DNA from: Selenomonadales bacterium
Lineage (GTDB): Bacteria; Bacillota; Negativicutes; Sporomusales; UBA7701
Assembly (NCBI GenBank): GCA_029975165.1
Contig: JARKPR010000055.1
Span: 1-37,144 of the forward strand
Length of the DNA: 37,144 nt
Reading direction: 5' to 3'
The position numbers and the translations under genes are program-made. Positions 1 through 7,787 of this stretch are shown here, piece by piece. The first letter of the stretch is position 1, and each line of letters starts with the position of its first letter. The notes beneath the pieces are model-generated. The model had not been told where the DNA came from. It ran no database searches and saw only the letters and a list, made by a program, of their open reading frames with translations.

Positions 1-81
1 AGAGGTTCCACTCTTAGTAAAGCAGTCTTTGCCGCAAGGAGGGATAGGAATCCTCACCCCATACGAGCTTATTATATCTCA

Positions 82-95
82 CGGTCAATTGACCG
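82..95. promoter_or_regulatory. Perfect 14-bp palindrome upstream of the SLC13 permease
   Basis: CGGTCAATTGACCG is a perfect inverted repeat centred about 55 bases before the permease start codon. Its position suits a regulator binding site. No adjacent regulator gene is visible on the left because the window begins here, and no well-spaced -35/-10 pair was found around it. Function is inferred from position and symmetry only. Confidence 0.35.
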
Positions 96-142
96 GCGAT
101 ATACGCCTTATAACCAAAACTAATTATAGTAGGAGGGTCAAT

Positions 143-1573
143 ATGAGCGAGGTCCAAGGCAAGACGGCCGCCGTAGACAGCCCCTGTACGAATAAGATGA
201 CGCCCAAGTTATGGTGTCAGTGGCTTATCGCCATCGGTCTTCCGATCGCGATTGCCATGATACCGCCCACGCCTGTCTATACAAAGCCGGTTATCAATTT
301 TTTCGCCGTAACGACCTGGGCGGTTTTCAGCTGGATCTTCGGCATCATACCCGAGGTGGTGGTGGGCTTTCTGCTGCCGCCGCTGTACATCGTGTTCGGC
401 GTGGCCACGGCCAAGGAGGCCTTTTCGCCCTGGCTGACCAACGTGCCGTGGATTTCCTTCGGCGGCCTGGCCCTGAGCGCGATGATGATGTCGACGGGTT
501 TGGCGAAGAGGATCGCCTATTGGGCGATTCTCGTGGTGGGCGGCACATACAAGAAGACGCTGGCCGGGCTACTGTTCGGCGGCCTGATAATGGCCCCGCT
601 GATTCCGTCGATCATGGGCAAGATCGCCATTTTCGCCCTGCTGGGGGTGGCCGTCTGCCAGGCGCTCAATCTGGAGCCCGGGTCGCGGGCGGCTTCGGGG
701 GTCATGATGGGGGCGTTCCTGGCGGTCGCCGGGCCGAAGCTAAGCTATCTGACCGGCTCGGGCGATACGCCGCTGGCTATGGGCCTGGTGGCCAAGGTCA
801 CCGGCACGATGATAACCTGGGGCGAGTTCGCCCTGCATAATGCGGTCATCGGCATCGTTTACAGCATCCTGGCCCTGCTGGTGCTCTATGCGACGCTCAA
901 GCCGGAAAAGGAATTCGATTCGCTGGACGTCATAAGGGGCCGTTACCGCGAGCTGGGACCGATGTCGGCCGACGAGAAGAAGGCGGCGGTTATTCTCACC
1001 GTCACCCTCGCCCTGCTTGTGACCGATTTTTGGCATAAGGTCGATATCGGCTGGATCCTGATCATCGTTTCCGGTATTCTGTTCATCCCACGGATCGGCG
1101 TGCTTAAACCCGATCAGCTCGGCAAGATGGGCCTGCCGATGCTGTTCTTCATCTCGGGCGCCATGGCGATCGGGCCGATCGCGGCCAAGGCCGGGGTGGT
1201 GAAGGCGGTGGCCGGCGTGCTCGTGCCGCTGCTCAAGGGCAGCACGGTGTACACCTTCATGTCGGTTTACGTGTTCGGCGTGCTGCTGAAGTTCTTCCTC
1301 ACGCCGCTGGCGGCGACGGCGATGTTCGTTTCCACGGTCGCCGAAACGGCCATCCAACTGGGCATCCATCCCTACCCGCTCGTGTATATGTTCAAGTACG
1401 GGATCGATCAGTATATCTTCCCCTACGAATACGCGGTGCTGCTCTATATCTATTCTTTCGGCTATATGACGCTGGGGGCGGTGCTGAAGGTGATGATACC
1501 GCGCATTTTCGTAACGGCGATTTTCCTGGCGCTGATCGCCATTCCCTGGTGGAAGTTGTGCGGTCTGCTGTAA
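143..1573 (+). CDS. SLC13/DASS-type carboxylate permease
   Basis: A 476-residue integral membrane protein that probably imports di- or tricarboxylates by sodium- or proton-coupled symport. I chose the ATG at 143 because AGGAGGG lies 5 bases before it; the frame stays open back to 29, but that extension is not protein-like. About a dozen hydrophobic segments run through the protein in two similar halves, each with a re-entrant-looking Gly/Ser-rich stretch (WISFGGLALSAMM near residue 103; LFFISGAMAIGP near residue 338), as in the divalent anion symporter family. The Ser-Asn-Thr sodium motifs usual in DASS carriers are not obvious, so it may be a divergent member. It stands alone and is followed by a terminator. 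Substrate unknown. Confidence 0.8.
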   Translation: MSEVQGKTAAVDSPCTNKMTPKLWCQWLIAIGLPIAIAMIPPTPVYTKPVINFFAVTTWAVFSWIFGIIPEVVVGFLLPPLYIVFGVATAKEAFSPWLTNVPWISFGGLALSAMMMSTGLAKRIAYWAILVVGGTYKKTLAGLLFGGLIMAPLIPSIMGKIAIFALLGVAVCQALNLEPGSRAASGVMMGAFLAVAGPKLSYLTGSGDTPLAMGLVAKVTGTMITWGEFALHNAVIGIVYSILALLVLYATLKPEKEFDSLDVIRGRYRELGPMSADEKKAAVILTVTLALLVTDFWHKVDIGWILIIVSGILFIPRIGVLKPDQLGKMGLPMLFFISGAMAIGPIAAKAGVVKAVAGVLVPLLKGSTVYTFMSVYVFGVLLKFFLTPLAATAMFVSTVAETAIQLGIHPYPLVYMFKYGIDQYIFPYEYAVLLYIYSFGYMTLGAVLKVMIPRIFVTAIFLALIAIPWWKLCGLL

Positions 1574-1586
1574 GTGGCAAGAAAAG

Positions 1587-1617
1587 AAAACAGCGGCTTT
1601 CGAGCCGCTGTTTTTTT
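1587..1617. terminator. Bidirectional intrinsic terminator
   Basis: A 12-bp perfect stem (AAAACAGCGGCT / AGCCGCTGTTTT) with a TTCG loop runs into a T-tract. It lies between the convergent permease and gntR genes. The A-rich 5' arm gives the minus strand a U-tract too, so it can end both transcripts. Confidence 0.9.
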
Positions 1618-1647
1618 GTGGGGAGAGATGCGCATGGCCGGCCGGGG

Positions 1648-2334
1648 TCAGAGCTGGCCGCCGCTGGCCATCAGCCGTTCGATGAGCTTATCCTTGGAAT
1701 CGTCGAGATGGAGCTTGATCGCCGCTTTCAGGGCCGCGTGGTCCTTTTCTTTCAGGGCCTTGATGATGGCGTAGTGCTGGCCGATGGCGCTGGTGACCAT
1801 TTCCTTGGTGAACAGGGAGTTCTCGGCGGCCAGGTAATGATAGTTCATCATGTTCAGGTAGATTTCCACGTTCTTCTGGTTGTTGCCCATCTTGACGAAG
1901 GCGATGTGGAAGCGGAGGTTGTAATCGGTGCGCAGGAAGGAGCCGAGGGGTATTTTTTCCACCGTGTTGCCGGCCTGCTCGAGGATGTCTTCCAGTTCGC
2001 GGATTTTCACGAGGTATTCTTTTTCGTGGAGCGCGGGCAGTTTTTCCACGACCCAGTATTCGAGCATCAGCCGGGTGTCGATGATGTCGAGGACATCCTC
2101 GATGGCGATGGCGTTGACGAATGTGCCGACCTTGGAGACCGTCTTGACGAGGCCCTCCATTTCGAGGCGGGTGAGCGCGTCGCGGATGGGGGTGCGGCTG
2201 ACGCCGAGCTTGACGGACAGGTCGGGGATGGAGAGTTTTTCGTTGGGCTTGAATTCCCGCCGGACGATAAGGTCTTTCAAGACCAGATAAGTTTTGTCCC
2301 ACAGGTTCGAGTTGTCGAGTTTGGGGAGGTTCAT
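1648..2334 (-). CDS. GntR-family (FCD subfamily) transcriptional regulator
   Basis: A 228-residue repressor or activator, probably controlling the divergent tct operon and itself. The N-terminal winged helix-turn-helix (about residues 10-75) contains the GntR signature KLGVSRTPIRDALTRLEMEG. The C-terminal all-helical FCD domain (about 85-220) normally binds a carboxylate effector through a metal, which would fit control of a carboxylate importer. The start at 2334 is chosen because GGAGGA lies 10 bases upstream. An upstream in-frame ATG at 2385 would place the start codon inside the promoter and operator. A TTGACA-18-TATGAT promoter (2410-2381) precedes it, with an operator-like palindrome at the expected transcription start. 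Effector unknown. Confidence 0.9.
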   Translation of the reverse strand: MNLPKLDNSNLWDKTYLVLKDLIVRREFKPNEKLSIPDLSVKLGVSRTPIRDALTRLEMEGLVKTVSKVGTFVNAIAIEDVLDIIDTRLMLEYWVVEKLPALHEKEYLVKIRELEDILEQAGNTVEKIPLGSFLRTDYNLRFHIAFVKMGNNQKNVEIYLNMMNYHYLAAENSLFTKEMVTSAIGQHYAIIKALKEKDHAALKAAIKLHLDDSKDKLIERLMASGGQL

Positions 2335-2364
2335 AAAGCGGATTCCTCCAGGCATAACCTTAAA

Positions 2365-2378
2365 TGTTGTATATAACA
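2365..2378. promoter_or_regulatory. GntR operator O1 at the gntR transcription start
   Basis: GTTGTATATAAC (2366-2377) matches 11 of 12 bases of the perfect palindrome GTTGTATACAAC found 146 bp away at the tct promoter. Both fit the loose TNGT...ACNA pattern of FadR-type GntR sites. It covers the predicted start of gntR transcription, so autorepression is the simplest reading. Confidence 0.6.
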
Positions 2379-2380
2379 AA

Positions 2381-2410
2381 ATCATAGTGCATAAAAATGC
2401 CGCTTGTCAA
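2381..2410 (-). promoter_or_regulatory. Promoter for gntR
   Basis: On the minus strand a perfect TTGACA (2410-2405) is followed after 18 bases by TATGAT (2386-2381). It lies about 50 bases upstream of the gntR start and runs directly into operator O1. Confidence 0.65.
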
Positions 2411-2457
2411 CGGATTTTGCATTAATCGGCAAATTACAAATATTTTGCGAGTTTTCG

Positions 2458-2487
2458 TTGACAATAGCGGCTGCTTTCATTTAACAT
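2458..2487 (+). promoter_or_regulatory. Promoter for the tctBAC operon
   Basis: A perfect TTGACA (2458-2463) is followed 18 bases later by TAACAT (2482-2487, four of six consensus bases). The predicted start near 2494 leaves a leader of about 235 bases before tctB. Operator O2 lies at about +18 to +30, a position suited to repression. Confidence 0.55.
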
Positions 2488-2503
2488 TTTAGCTAGGCGA
2501 CAA

Positions 2504-2523
2504 TGTTATATGTTGTATACAAC
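2504..2523. promoter_or_regulatory. GntR operator O2 downstream of the tct promoter
   Basis: GTTGTATACAAC (2512-2523) is a perfect 12-bp palindrome preceded by TGTTATAT, a sequence also seen on the other strand at O1. The pair of near-identical sites, one at each of two divergent promoters next to a GntR gene, is strong positional evidence for a shared regulator. Confidence 0.65.
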
Positions 2524-2730
2524 GCTTGATGAGTTTAGTTGCGGCGTCATTGGGCCGGCAGCCAAACGCTTTTGAGGAGAAGACCATGGCCAGGGGCATA
2601 TCCCGCTGAAGGTGCGTGGTTCGAGACTGGGGGTAAACCTCGCGGCGGGAGCTGCCGCCCGTCCTCGGAGCGAGGATGGCGAAGGCACGGTTTGGCGGCT
2701 AATTCAGGATCGGCAGGAGGGGGACGAGGC
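2524..2730 (+). other. Untranslated leader of the tct operon
   Basis: This stretch precedes tctB and has no convincing gene. It can form small hairpins (GCGGC/GCCGC near 2642-2656; CCTCG-GAG-CGAGG near 2664-2676). It also holds a possible seven-codon peptide, ATG at 2586 to TGA at 2609, after GAGGAGA. The upstream continuation of the tctB frame does not resemble protein. I could not match it to a known riboswitch. Confidence 0.35.
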
Positions 2731-3180
2731 ATGCGGCGGGGGGAAAGCATTTTTTCGTTGGCGGTGGCGGTGGTGTGTCTGGGGTATCTGTATTTCGTCC
2801 GGGAGATGGAGGAGTTCGGGTCGGTGACCGAGCCGGGGGCGGCGTTCGTGCCCGCGGTCATCGGCGTGTTGGTGCTGGTGATAGCGGTGAGGATATTTAT
2901 CGCTTCGCTGCGGAGCGGAGAGGGCGCAAAGGTTGAAAGGATTCCCCGCGACGGCTTGCGGCGGTTTCTGGGTTATCTGGCGGTCTGCGCCGTCTTTATC
3001 CCGGTGTTCGAAATACTGGGCGCCTATGCGGCGATTTTCGCCCTGGTGCTGGCGCTGACGAAGATTCTCGGCGCCAGGGGCTGGGCGCAGCCTCTCGGCC
3101 TGGCCGCCGCCAGCGCGGTGATCGCTTACGTGCTCTTTTTCACCATCCTCGACGTGCCGCTGCCGCGCGGCATATTTTAG
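2731..3180 (+). CDS. tctB: Tripartite tricarboxylate transporter, small membrane subunit TctB
   Basis: A 149-residue membrane protein with four hydrophobic segments (about residues 6-23, 38-58, 80-100 and 115-140). It ends in the LDVPLPRG-type tail typical of TctB. With TctA it forms the membrane part of a secondary, binding-protein-dependent carboxylate importer. The ATG at 2731 is preceded by AGGAGGGG, and the open frame further upstream is composition-driven. It is the first gene of tctB-tctA-tctC and is followed 24 bases later by tctA. Family assignment is firm; the transported acid is not known. Confidence 0.88.
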   Translation: MRRGESIFSLAVAVVCLGYLYFVREMEEFGSVTEPGAAFVPAVIGVLVLVIAVRIFIASLRSGEGAKVERIPRDGLRRFLGYLAVCAVFIPVFEILGAYAAIFALVLALTKILGARGWAQPLGLAAASAVIAYVLFFTILDVPLPRGIF

Positions 3181-3204
3181 CACTCCCGGAAGAAGGTGTT
3201 GTCC

Positions 3205-4707
3205 ATGGATGTGGTGGGAAATCTGCTGCAGGGTTTCGCGCTGGCGCTGTCGGTCGACAATCTGACGGCCTGTTTCGTCGGCGTGCTCATCGGCACGGTG
3301 GTGGGCGTGCTGCCGGGCATCGGGCCGGTAGGGGCGATGGCGCTGCTGCTGCCGTTCAGCTTCGGCATGGACGCCGGCACGAGCCTGATTCTGCTGGCGG
3401 GGATATACTACGGCGCGATGTACGGCGGCTCGACGACGTCGATCCTGATAAACGTGCCGGGCGAGGCGGCTTCGGTGGTGACCTGCCTCGACGGCTACCA
3501 GATGGCGAAGAAGGGCCGGGCGGGCGCGGCGCTGGCCGTGGCCGGCATCGGCTCGTGGGTGGCGGGCACGGTCGGGGTGGTGTTCCTGATGCTGTTCGCG
3601 CCGCCGCTGGGCAAGGCCGCGCTGGCGTTCGGGCCGCCCGAGTATTTCGCGATCAGCTTCGTGGGCATGCTGCTGCTCAGCAACCTGTCCGGCGACTCGT
3701 TCGTGAAGTCGTTCCTGGTGTTCATGCTCGGGATGATGATAAGCACGATCGGCATCGACGTGCTGACAGGGTTCAACCGCCTGTCGTTCGGCGTGCTCGA
3801 GCTTACGCGGGGCATCGAGTTCCTGCCCTGCGCCATGGGGCTGTTCGGGATGGCGGAGGTGTTCGCCATCGCGGTGCAGCCGTACAGTGTGGGCGAGATG
3901 ATCAAGGTCAGGTTCCGGGAGCTTTATCCCAGCCGCGAGGAGCTCAAGAAGTCGGTCTGGCCGATCGTCAGGGGCTCGCTCATCGGCTTCCCCATCGGCC
4001 TCATCCCCGGGCCGGCGGCTATCCTGTCGTCGCTGGTGTCGTACCGGCTGGAGAAGGGGCTGTCCCGCAGGCCGGAGGAGTTCGGCAAGGGGGCGATCGA
4101 AGGGGTGGCCGGCCCGGAATCGGCGAACAACGCCGCGTCGGCCGGCGCCATGGTGCCGCTGCTGGCGCTGGGGATACCGTTCGCGCCGGCGACGGCGGTG
4201 CTGCTCGGCGGCCTGATGCTGCACGGGGTGGCGCCGGGGCCGACGTTCATCACCGGCAACGCCCATCTGTTCTGGCTGGTGGTGGCGAGCATGTACATAG
4301 GCAACTTCATGCTGCTGGTCCTCAATCTGCCGCTGGTCGGGTTTTTCGCCTCGCTGACCAAGGTGCCGCCGAAGATCCTCATCCCGGTGGTGACGGCGAT
4401 CATGTTCGTCGGCGCGTACAGCCTCAACAACAGCCTGTTCGATATTTTCATGCTGCTGGTCTTCGGCCTGCTGGGGCTGGCCTTCAAGTATATGAACTAT
4501 TCCGCCACCCCGCTGCTGGTGGGGCTGGTGCTGGGGCCGGTGTTCGAGAAGAGCCTGCGGCAGGGGCTGATCATGGCCGACGGCAATTTCATGTTCTTCC
4601 TCCAGCGGCCGATTTCGGGGACGCTGCTGGCGGTCGCGGCGCTGATCGTCGTCTGGACAGCGTACGGCGCGATAAGGAAACGCGGCCGGATCGTCACCGG
4701 CGAATAG
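3205..4707 (+). CDS. tctA: Tripartite tricarboxylate transporter, large membrane subunit TctA
   Basis: A 500-residue polytopic permease, the usual TctA length. Family hallmarks are the N-terminal VGVLPGIGPVGAMALLLP, the YGGSTTSILINVPGE segment, and the second-half LIPGPAAILSSLVSYRLEK followed by GVAGPESANNAASAG and GIPFAPATAVLLGG. Two homologous halves are visible. It carries the substrate and cation path, while TctC delivers the ligand from outside. ATG at 3205 is chosen over GTG at 3196 because AGAAGG lies 8 bases upstream of the ATG. It sits between tctB and tctC and is regulated with them, presumably by the divergent GntR protein. Confidence 0.93.
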   Translation: MDVVGNLLQGFALALSVDNLTACFVGVLIGTVVGVLPGIGPVGAMALLLPFSFGMDAGTSLILLAGIYYGAMYGGSTTSILINVPGEAASVVTCLDGYQMAKKGRAGAALAVAGIGSWVAGTVGVVFLMLFAPPLGKAALAFGPPEYFAISFVGMLLLSNLSGDSFVKSFLVFMLGMMISTIGIDVLTGFNRLSFGVLELTRGIEFLPCAMGLFGMAEVFAIAVQPYSVGEMIKVRFRELYPSREELKKSVWPIVRGSLIGFPIGLIPGPAAILSSLVSYRLEKGLSRRPEEFGKGAIEGVAGPESANNAASAGAMVPLLALGIPFAPATAVLLGGLMLHGVAPGPTFITGNAHLFWLVVASMYIGNFMLLVLNLPLVGFFASLTKVPPKILIPVVTAIMFVGAYSLNNSLFDIFMLLVFGLLGLAFKYMNYSATPLLVGLVLGPVFEKSLRQGLIMADGNFMFFLQRPISGTLLAVAALIVVWTAYGAIRKRGRIVTGE

Positions 4708-4752
4708 CTGACACGGGTTGGTAGGCAACAAAGAATATAAGGGGGTAAGGTT

Positions 4753-5763
4753 ATGAAGTCGAGGAAGGTTTTCTTATGGGCGGTGGCGCTCGTGGTCATC
4801 GCCTCTTTGGTCGCGGCCGGGTGCGGCGGCGCCAAGGAGACCAAGAAGGAGCAGCCCAAGTATCCCACCAAGCCGATAACGCTGGTCTGCCAGTATGCCG
4901 CCGGCGGCTCCACCGACCTGCTGGCACGGGCCCTGGCCAACAGCCTGACGAAGAAGCTGGGCCAGCCGGTGGTCGTCGAGAACAAGGTGGGCGCCAGCGG
5001 CACGATCGGCACGGATGCCGTGCTGAAGTCCAAGCCGGACGGCTATACGCTGCTGACGTCCTCGACCGGCAACTTCACGTCCACGCCGCTGGTGCAGAAG
5101 GTGCCGTACGACCCGAACAAGGACGTAAGACACATCATCAATATCGCCACCCACCAGATAGTGCTTGTCGTGCATGCCGACTCCCCGTGGAAAACGGCCG
5201 AGGAATTCATCGCCTACGTGAAGGCGAACCCCGGCAAGCTGAAGTACGGCCAGAACTCGCCCGGCGGGACGACCCACATGGCGATGGAGAGCTTCCGCAA
5301 GGCGGCCGCCCTTGACATGAAGATGGTGCCGTTCGGCGGCGGCGCGGCCGAGGTGGTCGCGGCCCTGCTCGGTAAGCATGTCGACGTGGCCGTGATGCAC
5401 CCGCAGGAAGCCGGCGAGCATCTGACGGCCGGCAAGCTCCGCGCGCTGCTCGTGTTCGCCGACAAGCGGATCAAGCCGCTGCCCGACGTGCCGACCGCGA
5501 AGGAAAAGGGCTACAACGTGGTCATGGGCGTGACCAAAGGGGTCTGCGGCCCAGCCGGAATGCCTGACGACGTCGTCAAGATCCTCCACGACAACCTGAA
5601 GGCGATCATGGACGAGGAGGAGTTCAAGGCCGCCGCGAAGAAGACGGGCGACTTCGATTACCTGGAGTACATGTCCGGCGACGACACCGCCAAGTTCCTG
5701 CAGAAGATGTATAAGGAGATGGACCCGCTGATCAAGGAGCTGGGTCTGGACAAAAAGAAATAG
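4753..5763 (+). CDS. tctC: TctC/Bug-family extracytoplasmic solute-binding lipoprotein
   Basis: A 336-residue binding protein of the tripartite tricarboxylate transporter. The signal peptide (about residues 1-23) ends in the lipobox VAAGC with the lipidated Cys at 24, so the mature protein is membrane-anchored. The Bug fold follows, with YPTKPITLVCQYAAGGSTD (the carboxylate-contacting loop), then NKVGASG and KPDGYTLL. The start follows AAGGGGG by 7 bases. It lies 45 bases after tctA. A strong 13-bp stem-loop after its stop may raise its expression relative to downstream genes. Ligands of this family are usually carboxylates, but the acid cannot be read from sequence. Confidence 0.92.
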   Translation: MKSRKVFLWAVALVVIASLVAAGCGGAKETKKEQPKYPTKPITLVCQYAAGGSTDLLARALANSLTKKLGQPVVVENKVGASGTIGTDAVLKSKPDGYTLLTSSTGNFTSTPLVQKVPYDPNKDVRHIINIATHQIVLVVHADSPWKTAEEFIAYVKANPGKLKYGQNSPGGTTHMAMESFRKAAALDMKMVPFGGGAAEVVAALLGKHVDVAVMHPQEAGEHLTAGKLRALLVFADKRIKPLPDVPTAKEKGYNVVMGVTKGVCGPAGMPDDVVKILHDNLKAIMDEEEFKAAAKKTGDFDYLEYMSGDDTAKFLQKMYKEMDPLIKELGLDKKK

Positions 5764-5774
5764 GCCGCTTTGAA

Positions 5775-5820
5775 GCTGCCGCCGCTGCTCCGCCCAACCA
5801 GGCCGGGCAGCGGCGGCAGC
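5775..5820 (+). other. Strong intercistronic stem-loop after tctC
   Basis: GCTGCCGCCGCTG (5775-5787) and CAGCGGCGGCAGC (5808-5820) form a perfect 13-bp stem with a 20-base loop. No T-tract follows, so it is not a standard terminator. Its place between tctC and the metabolic genes suits an RNA-stabilising or processing element. Confidence 0.6.
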
Positions 5821-5910
5821 ACGGACCTATCGGGGCCTGAACCCGTCGGGGATCCTGGCCGACGCCGGGGCCGGACGCCGACATAGGACTACCGCTGAGG
5901 AAGGTTGATA

Positions 5911-6792
5911 ATGATGCTCAAGCCGCAAGGAATCATAACACCGGTCATAACGCCGATGAACGCCGACGAAAGCCTCAATCTGGTCGAGCTGCGGGCCCAC
6001 ATCAACAGGCTGATAGCCTGCGGGGTCGGGGGCCTGTTCTGCCTGGGCACGAACGGCGAGGTTTACGCCCTGAACAGCGACGAGAAGCTGGCGATCATCA
6101 AAACCGTCGTCGACGAGACCAGGGGCCGGGTACCCGTGTACGCGGGCACCGGCTGCATCCGCACCAAGGAGACCATCGACCTGTCCCTCAAGGCCAAGGA
6201 GTTGGGCGTGGACGCCCTGTCGGTCGTATCCCCGTACTATGTGGCCGTCACCCAGGACGATCTGTACGACTACTTCAGCGAGGTGGCGGCGGCGGTCGAC
6301 CTGCCGATCGTCCTCTATAACATCCCCGCCCGCACAGGCAACAATATCGACTGGAAGACGGTCAAGAAGCTGACGAAGTATGAAAATATCGTCGGCATCA
6401 AGGACAGTAGCGGCAATTTCGACAACACGCTGCGCTACATCGAGAGCACGGACACGCGGCTGGCGGTGCTGGCCGGCAGCGATTCGCTCATCCTGTGGAC
6501 GCTGCAGGCCGGCGGCTGCGGGGCGGTGGCCGGGACGTCGAATGTTTTCCCCGCGCTGGTGGTGAGCATCTACGAGCTGTGGCGCGAGGGCCGGATCGAG
6601 GAGGCCAGGGCGGCGCAGTTCAAGCTCAGGCCGTTCCGCGACGTGATGGCGATGGGCAATCCCAATTCGGTCGTCAAGCGGGCCGTGAACCTGATGGGCT
6701 ACCCGGTCGGGCCGGCCCGCAAGCCGGTGAGCGGCATGAACAGCAAGGCGGTCGACGAGGCGCTGGCCGAGGTGCTGGCGCTGTATAAATAA
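5911..6792 (+). CDS. DapA-family (dihydrodipicolinate synthase/N-acetylneuraminate lyase) aldolase or dehydratase
   Basis: A 293-residue TIM-barrel class I aldolase-superfamily enzyme. The Schiff-base lysine is K164 in VGIKDSSG, the catalytic tyrosine is Y136 in LYNIPART, and the substrate loop reads GTNGE (46-50) where lysine-pathway DapA usually has GTTGE. These enzymes make or break a C-C bond next to pyruvate, or dehydrate 2-keto-3-deoxy acids. The operon setting, after a carboxylate importer and before two dehydrogenases, favours a catabolic lyase over lysine synthesis. ATG at 5911 follows GAGGAAGG by 6 bases; the TTG at 5905 is too close to it. The gene for the 2-hydroxyacid dehydrogenase starts 19 bases after the stop. 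Substrate unknown. Confidence 0.88.
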   Translation: MMLKPQGIITPVITPMNADESLNLVELRAHINRLIACGVGGLFCLGTNGEVYALNSDEKLAIIKTVVDETRGRVPVYAGTGCIRTKETIDLSLKAKELGVDALSVVSPYYVAVTQDDLYDYFSEVAAAVDLPIVLYNIPARTGNNIDWKTVKKLTKYENIVGIKDSSGNFDNTLRYIESTDTRLAVLAGSDSLILWTLQAGGCGAVAGTSNVFPALVVSIYELWREGRIEEARAAQFKLRPFRDVMAMGNPNSVVKRAVNLMGYPVGPARKPVSGMNSKAVDEALAEVLALYK

Positions 6793-6811
6793 GGTATCGA
6801 GGGGAAAGAAG

Positions 6812-7786
6812 ATGAACAAGGTCGTTATCACCCACAGGCTGCACGAGGCAGGCATGAAGGTTCTGGACGGCCAGGTCGACGTCGTGATCACCAACACCGG
6901 CGACCCGCGGGAGATGCTGCCGGCGCTCGTCGATGCCGACGGGCTGATAATCCGCATCGGCTCGATCGACAAGGAAACGATGCTGGCGGCGGAGAATCTT
7001 AAGGTTATCGGCCGCCCCGGGGTCGGGGTGGACGATGTGGACGTGAAGGCGGCGACCGAGCTGGGCATCCCGGTGGTCGTGGCGCCGGGGGCGAATACGC
7101 TGTCGGTGGCCGAGCACGCCATGGCGCTGATTTTCGCGGCGGCCAAGGATGTGCTGAACAGCGACCGCAGGACACGGGCCGGCGATTTCGGCGTGCGCAA
7201 CAGCTACAGGGCGTTCGAGCTGGCCGGCAAGACGCTGGGGCTGATCGGCTGCGGCAATATCGGCCGCGAGCTGGCCCGCCTGGCGGCCGCCATCGGCATG
7301 GAGGTCGTCGTGTACGACCCGTACGTCACGGCGGCGAGCGTCGAGCAGCAGGGCTATGTTTACGAGCCGGCGATGGAGCGGGTATTGAGCTGCGCGGACG
7401 TGGTGTCGCTGCATGTGCCGCTGACCGACAAGACCCGCAACCTCATCGGCGAGCGGGAGCTGAAGCTGATGAAGCCGACCGCCGTCCTCATCAACTGCGC
7501 CCGCGGCGGGACGGTGGACGAACAGGCGCTGGTAAAGGCGCTGCAAGCGGGCGCCATCCACAGCGCCGGGCTGGACGTTTTTGCGGCCGAGCCGGTGAAG
7601 GCCGGCAGCCCCTGGGCGGAGCTCGACAATGTGGTCGTGACGCCCCATATGGCCGGGTTGACCAGGGAAGCGGCGGCCGGCGTGGCGACGCTGGCGGCCG
7701 AGGGGGTGCTGGCGGTGCTCGCCGGCCGGAAGTGGCCGCATGTGGCTAATAAGGAAGTCTACGAACATCCCAGGTGGAGGCGATAA
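6812..7786 (+). CDS. D-2-hydroxyacid dehydrogenase (phosphoglycerate dehydrogenase-like)
   Basis: A 324-residue NAD-dependent dehydrogenase that interconverts a 2-hydroxy acid and a 2-oxo acid. The Rossmann motif GLIGCGNIGRELA lies at 143-155, with an acidic residue (D169 in YDPY) favouring NAD over NADP. The catalytic triad is R231 (NCARGG), E260 (FAAEP) and H279 (TPHMAG). It lacks the C-terminal ACT or ASB domains of many SerA proteins, and its neighbours are catabolic, so serine synthesis is unlikely. The start follows GAGGGGAAAG. The next gene begins one base after its stop, which implies tight coupling. Actual substrate not determined. Confidence 0.88.
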   Translation: MNKVVITHRLHEAGMKVLDGQVDVVITNTGDPREMLPALVDADGLIIRIGSIDKETMLAAENLKVIGRPGVGVDDVDVKAATELGIPVVVAPGANTLSVAEHAMALIFAAAKDVLNSDRRTRAGDFGVRNSYRAFELAGKTLGLIGCGNIGRELARLAAAIGMEVVVYDPYVTAASVEQQGYVYEPAMERVLSCADVVSLHVPLTDKTRNLIGERELKLMKPTAVLINCARGGTVDEQALVKALQAGAIHSAGLDVFAAEPVKAGSPWAELDNVVVTPHMAGLTREAAAGVATLAAEGVLAVLAGRKWPHVANKEVYEHPRWRR

Positions 7787-7787
7787 T

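Noticed and set aside
2586-2609. Seven-codon leader peptide before tctB
   Set aside because: A ribosome-like GAGGAGA precedes it, but the peptide (MARGISR) has no run of regulatory codons and no paired antiterminator was found. Kept only as a remark in the leader entry.
2704-4731. 675-codon minus-strand open frame across tctB and tctA
   Set aside because: His/Arg/Gln-rich shadow of the tct genes with no ribosome site or recognisable motif.
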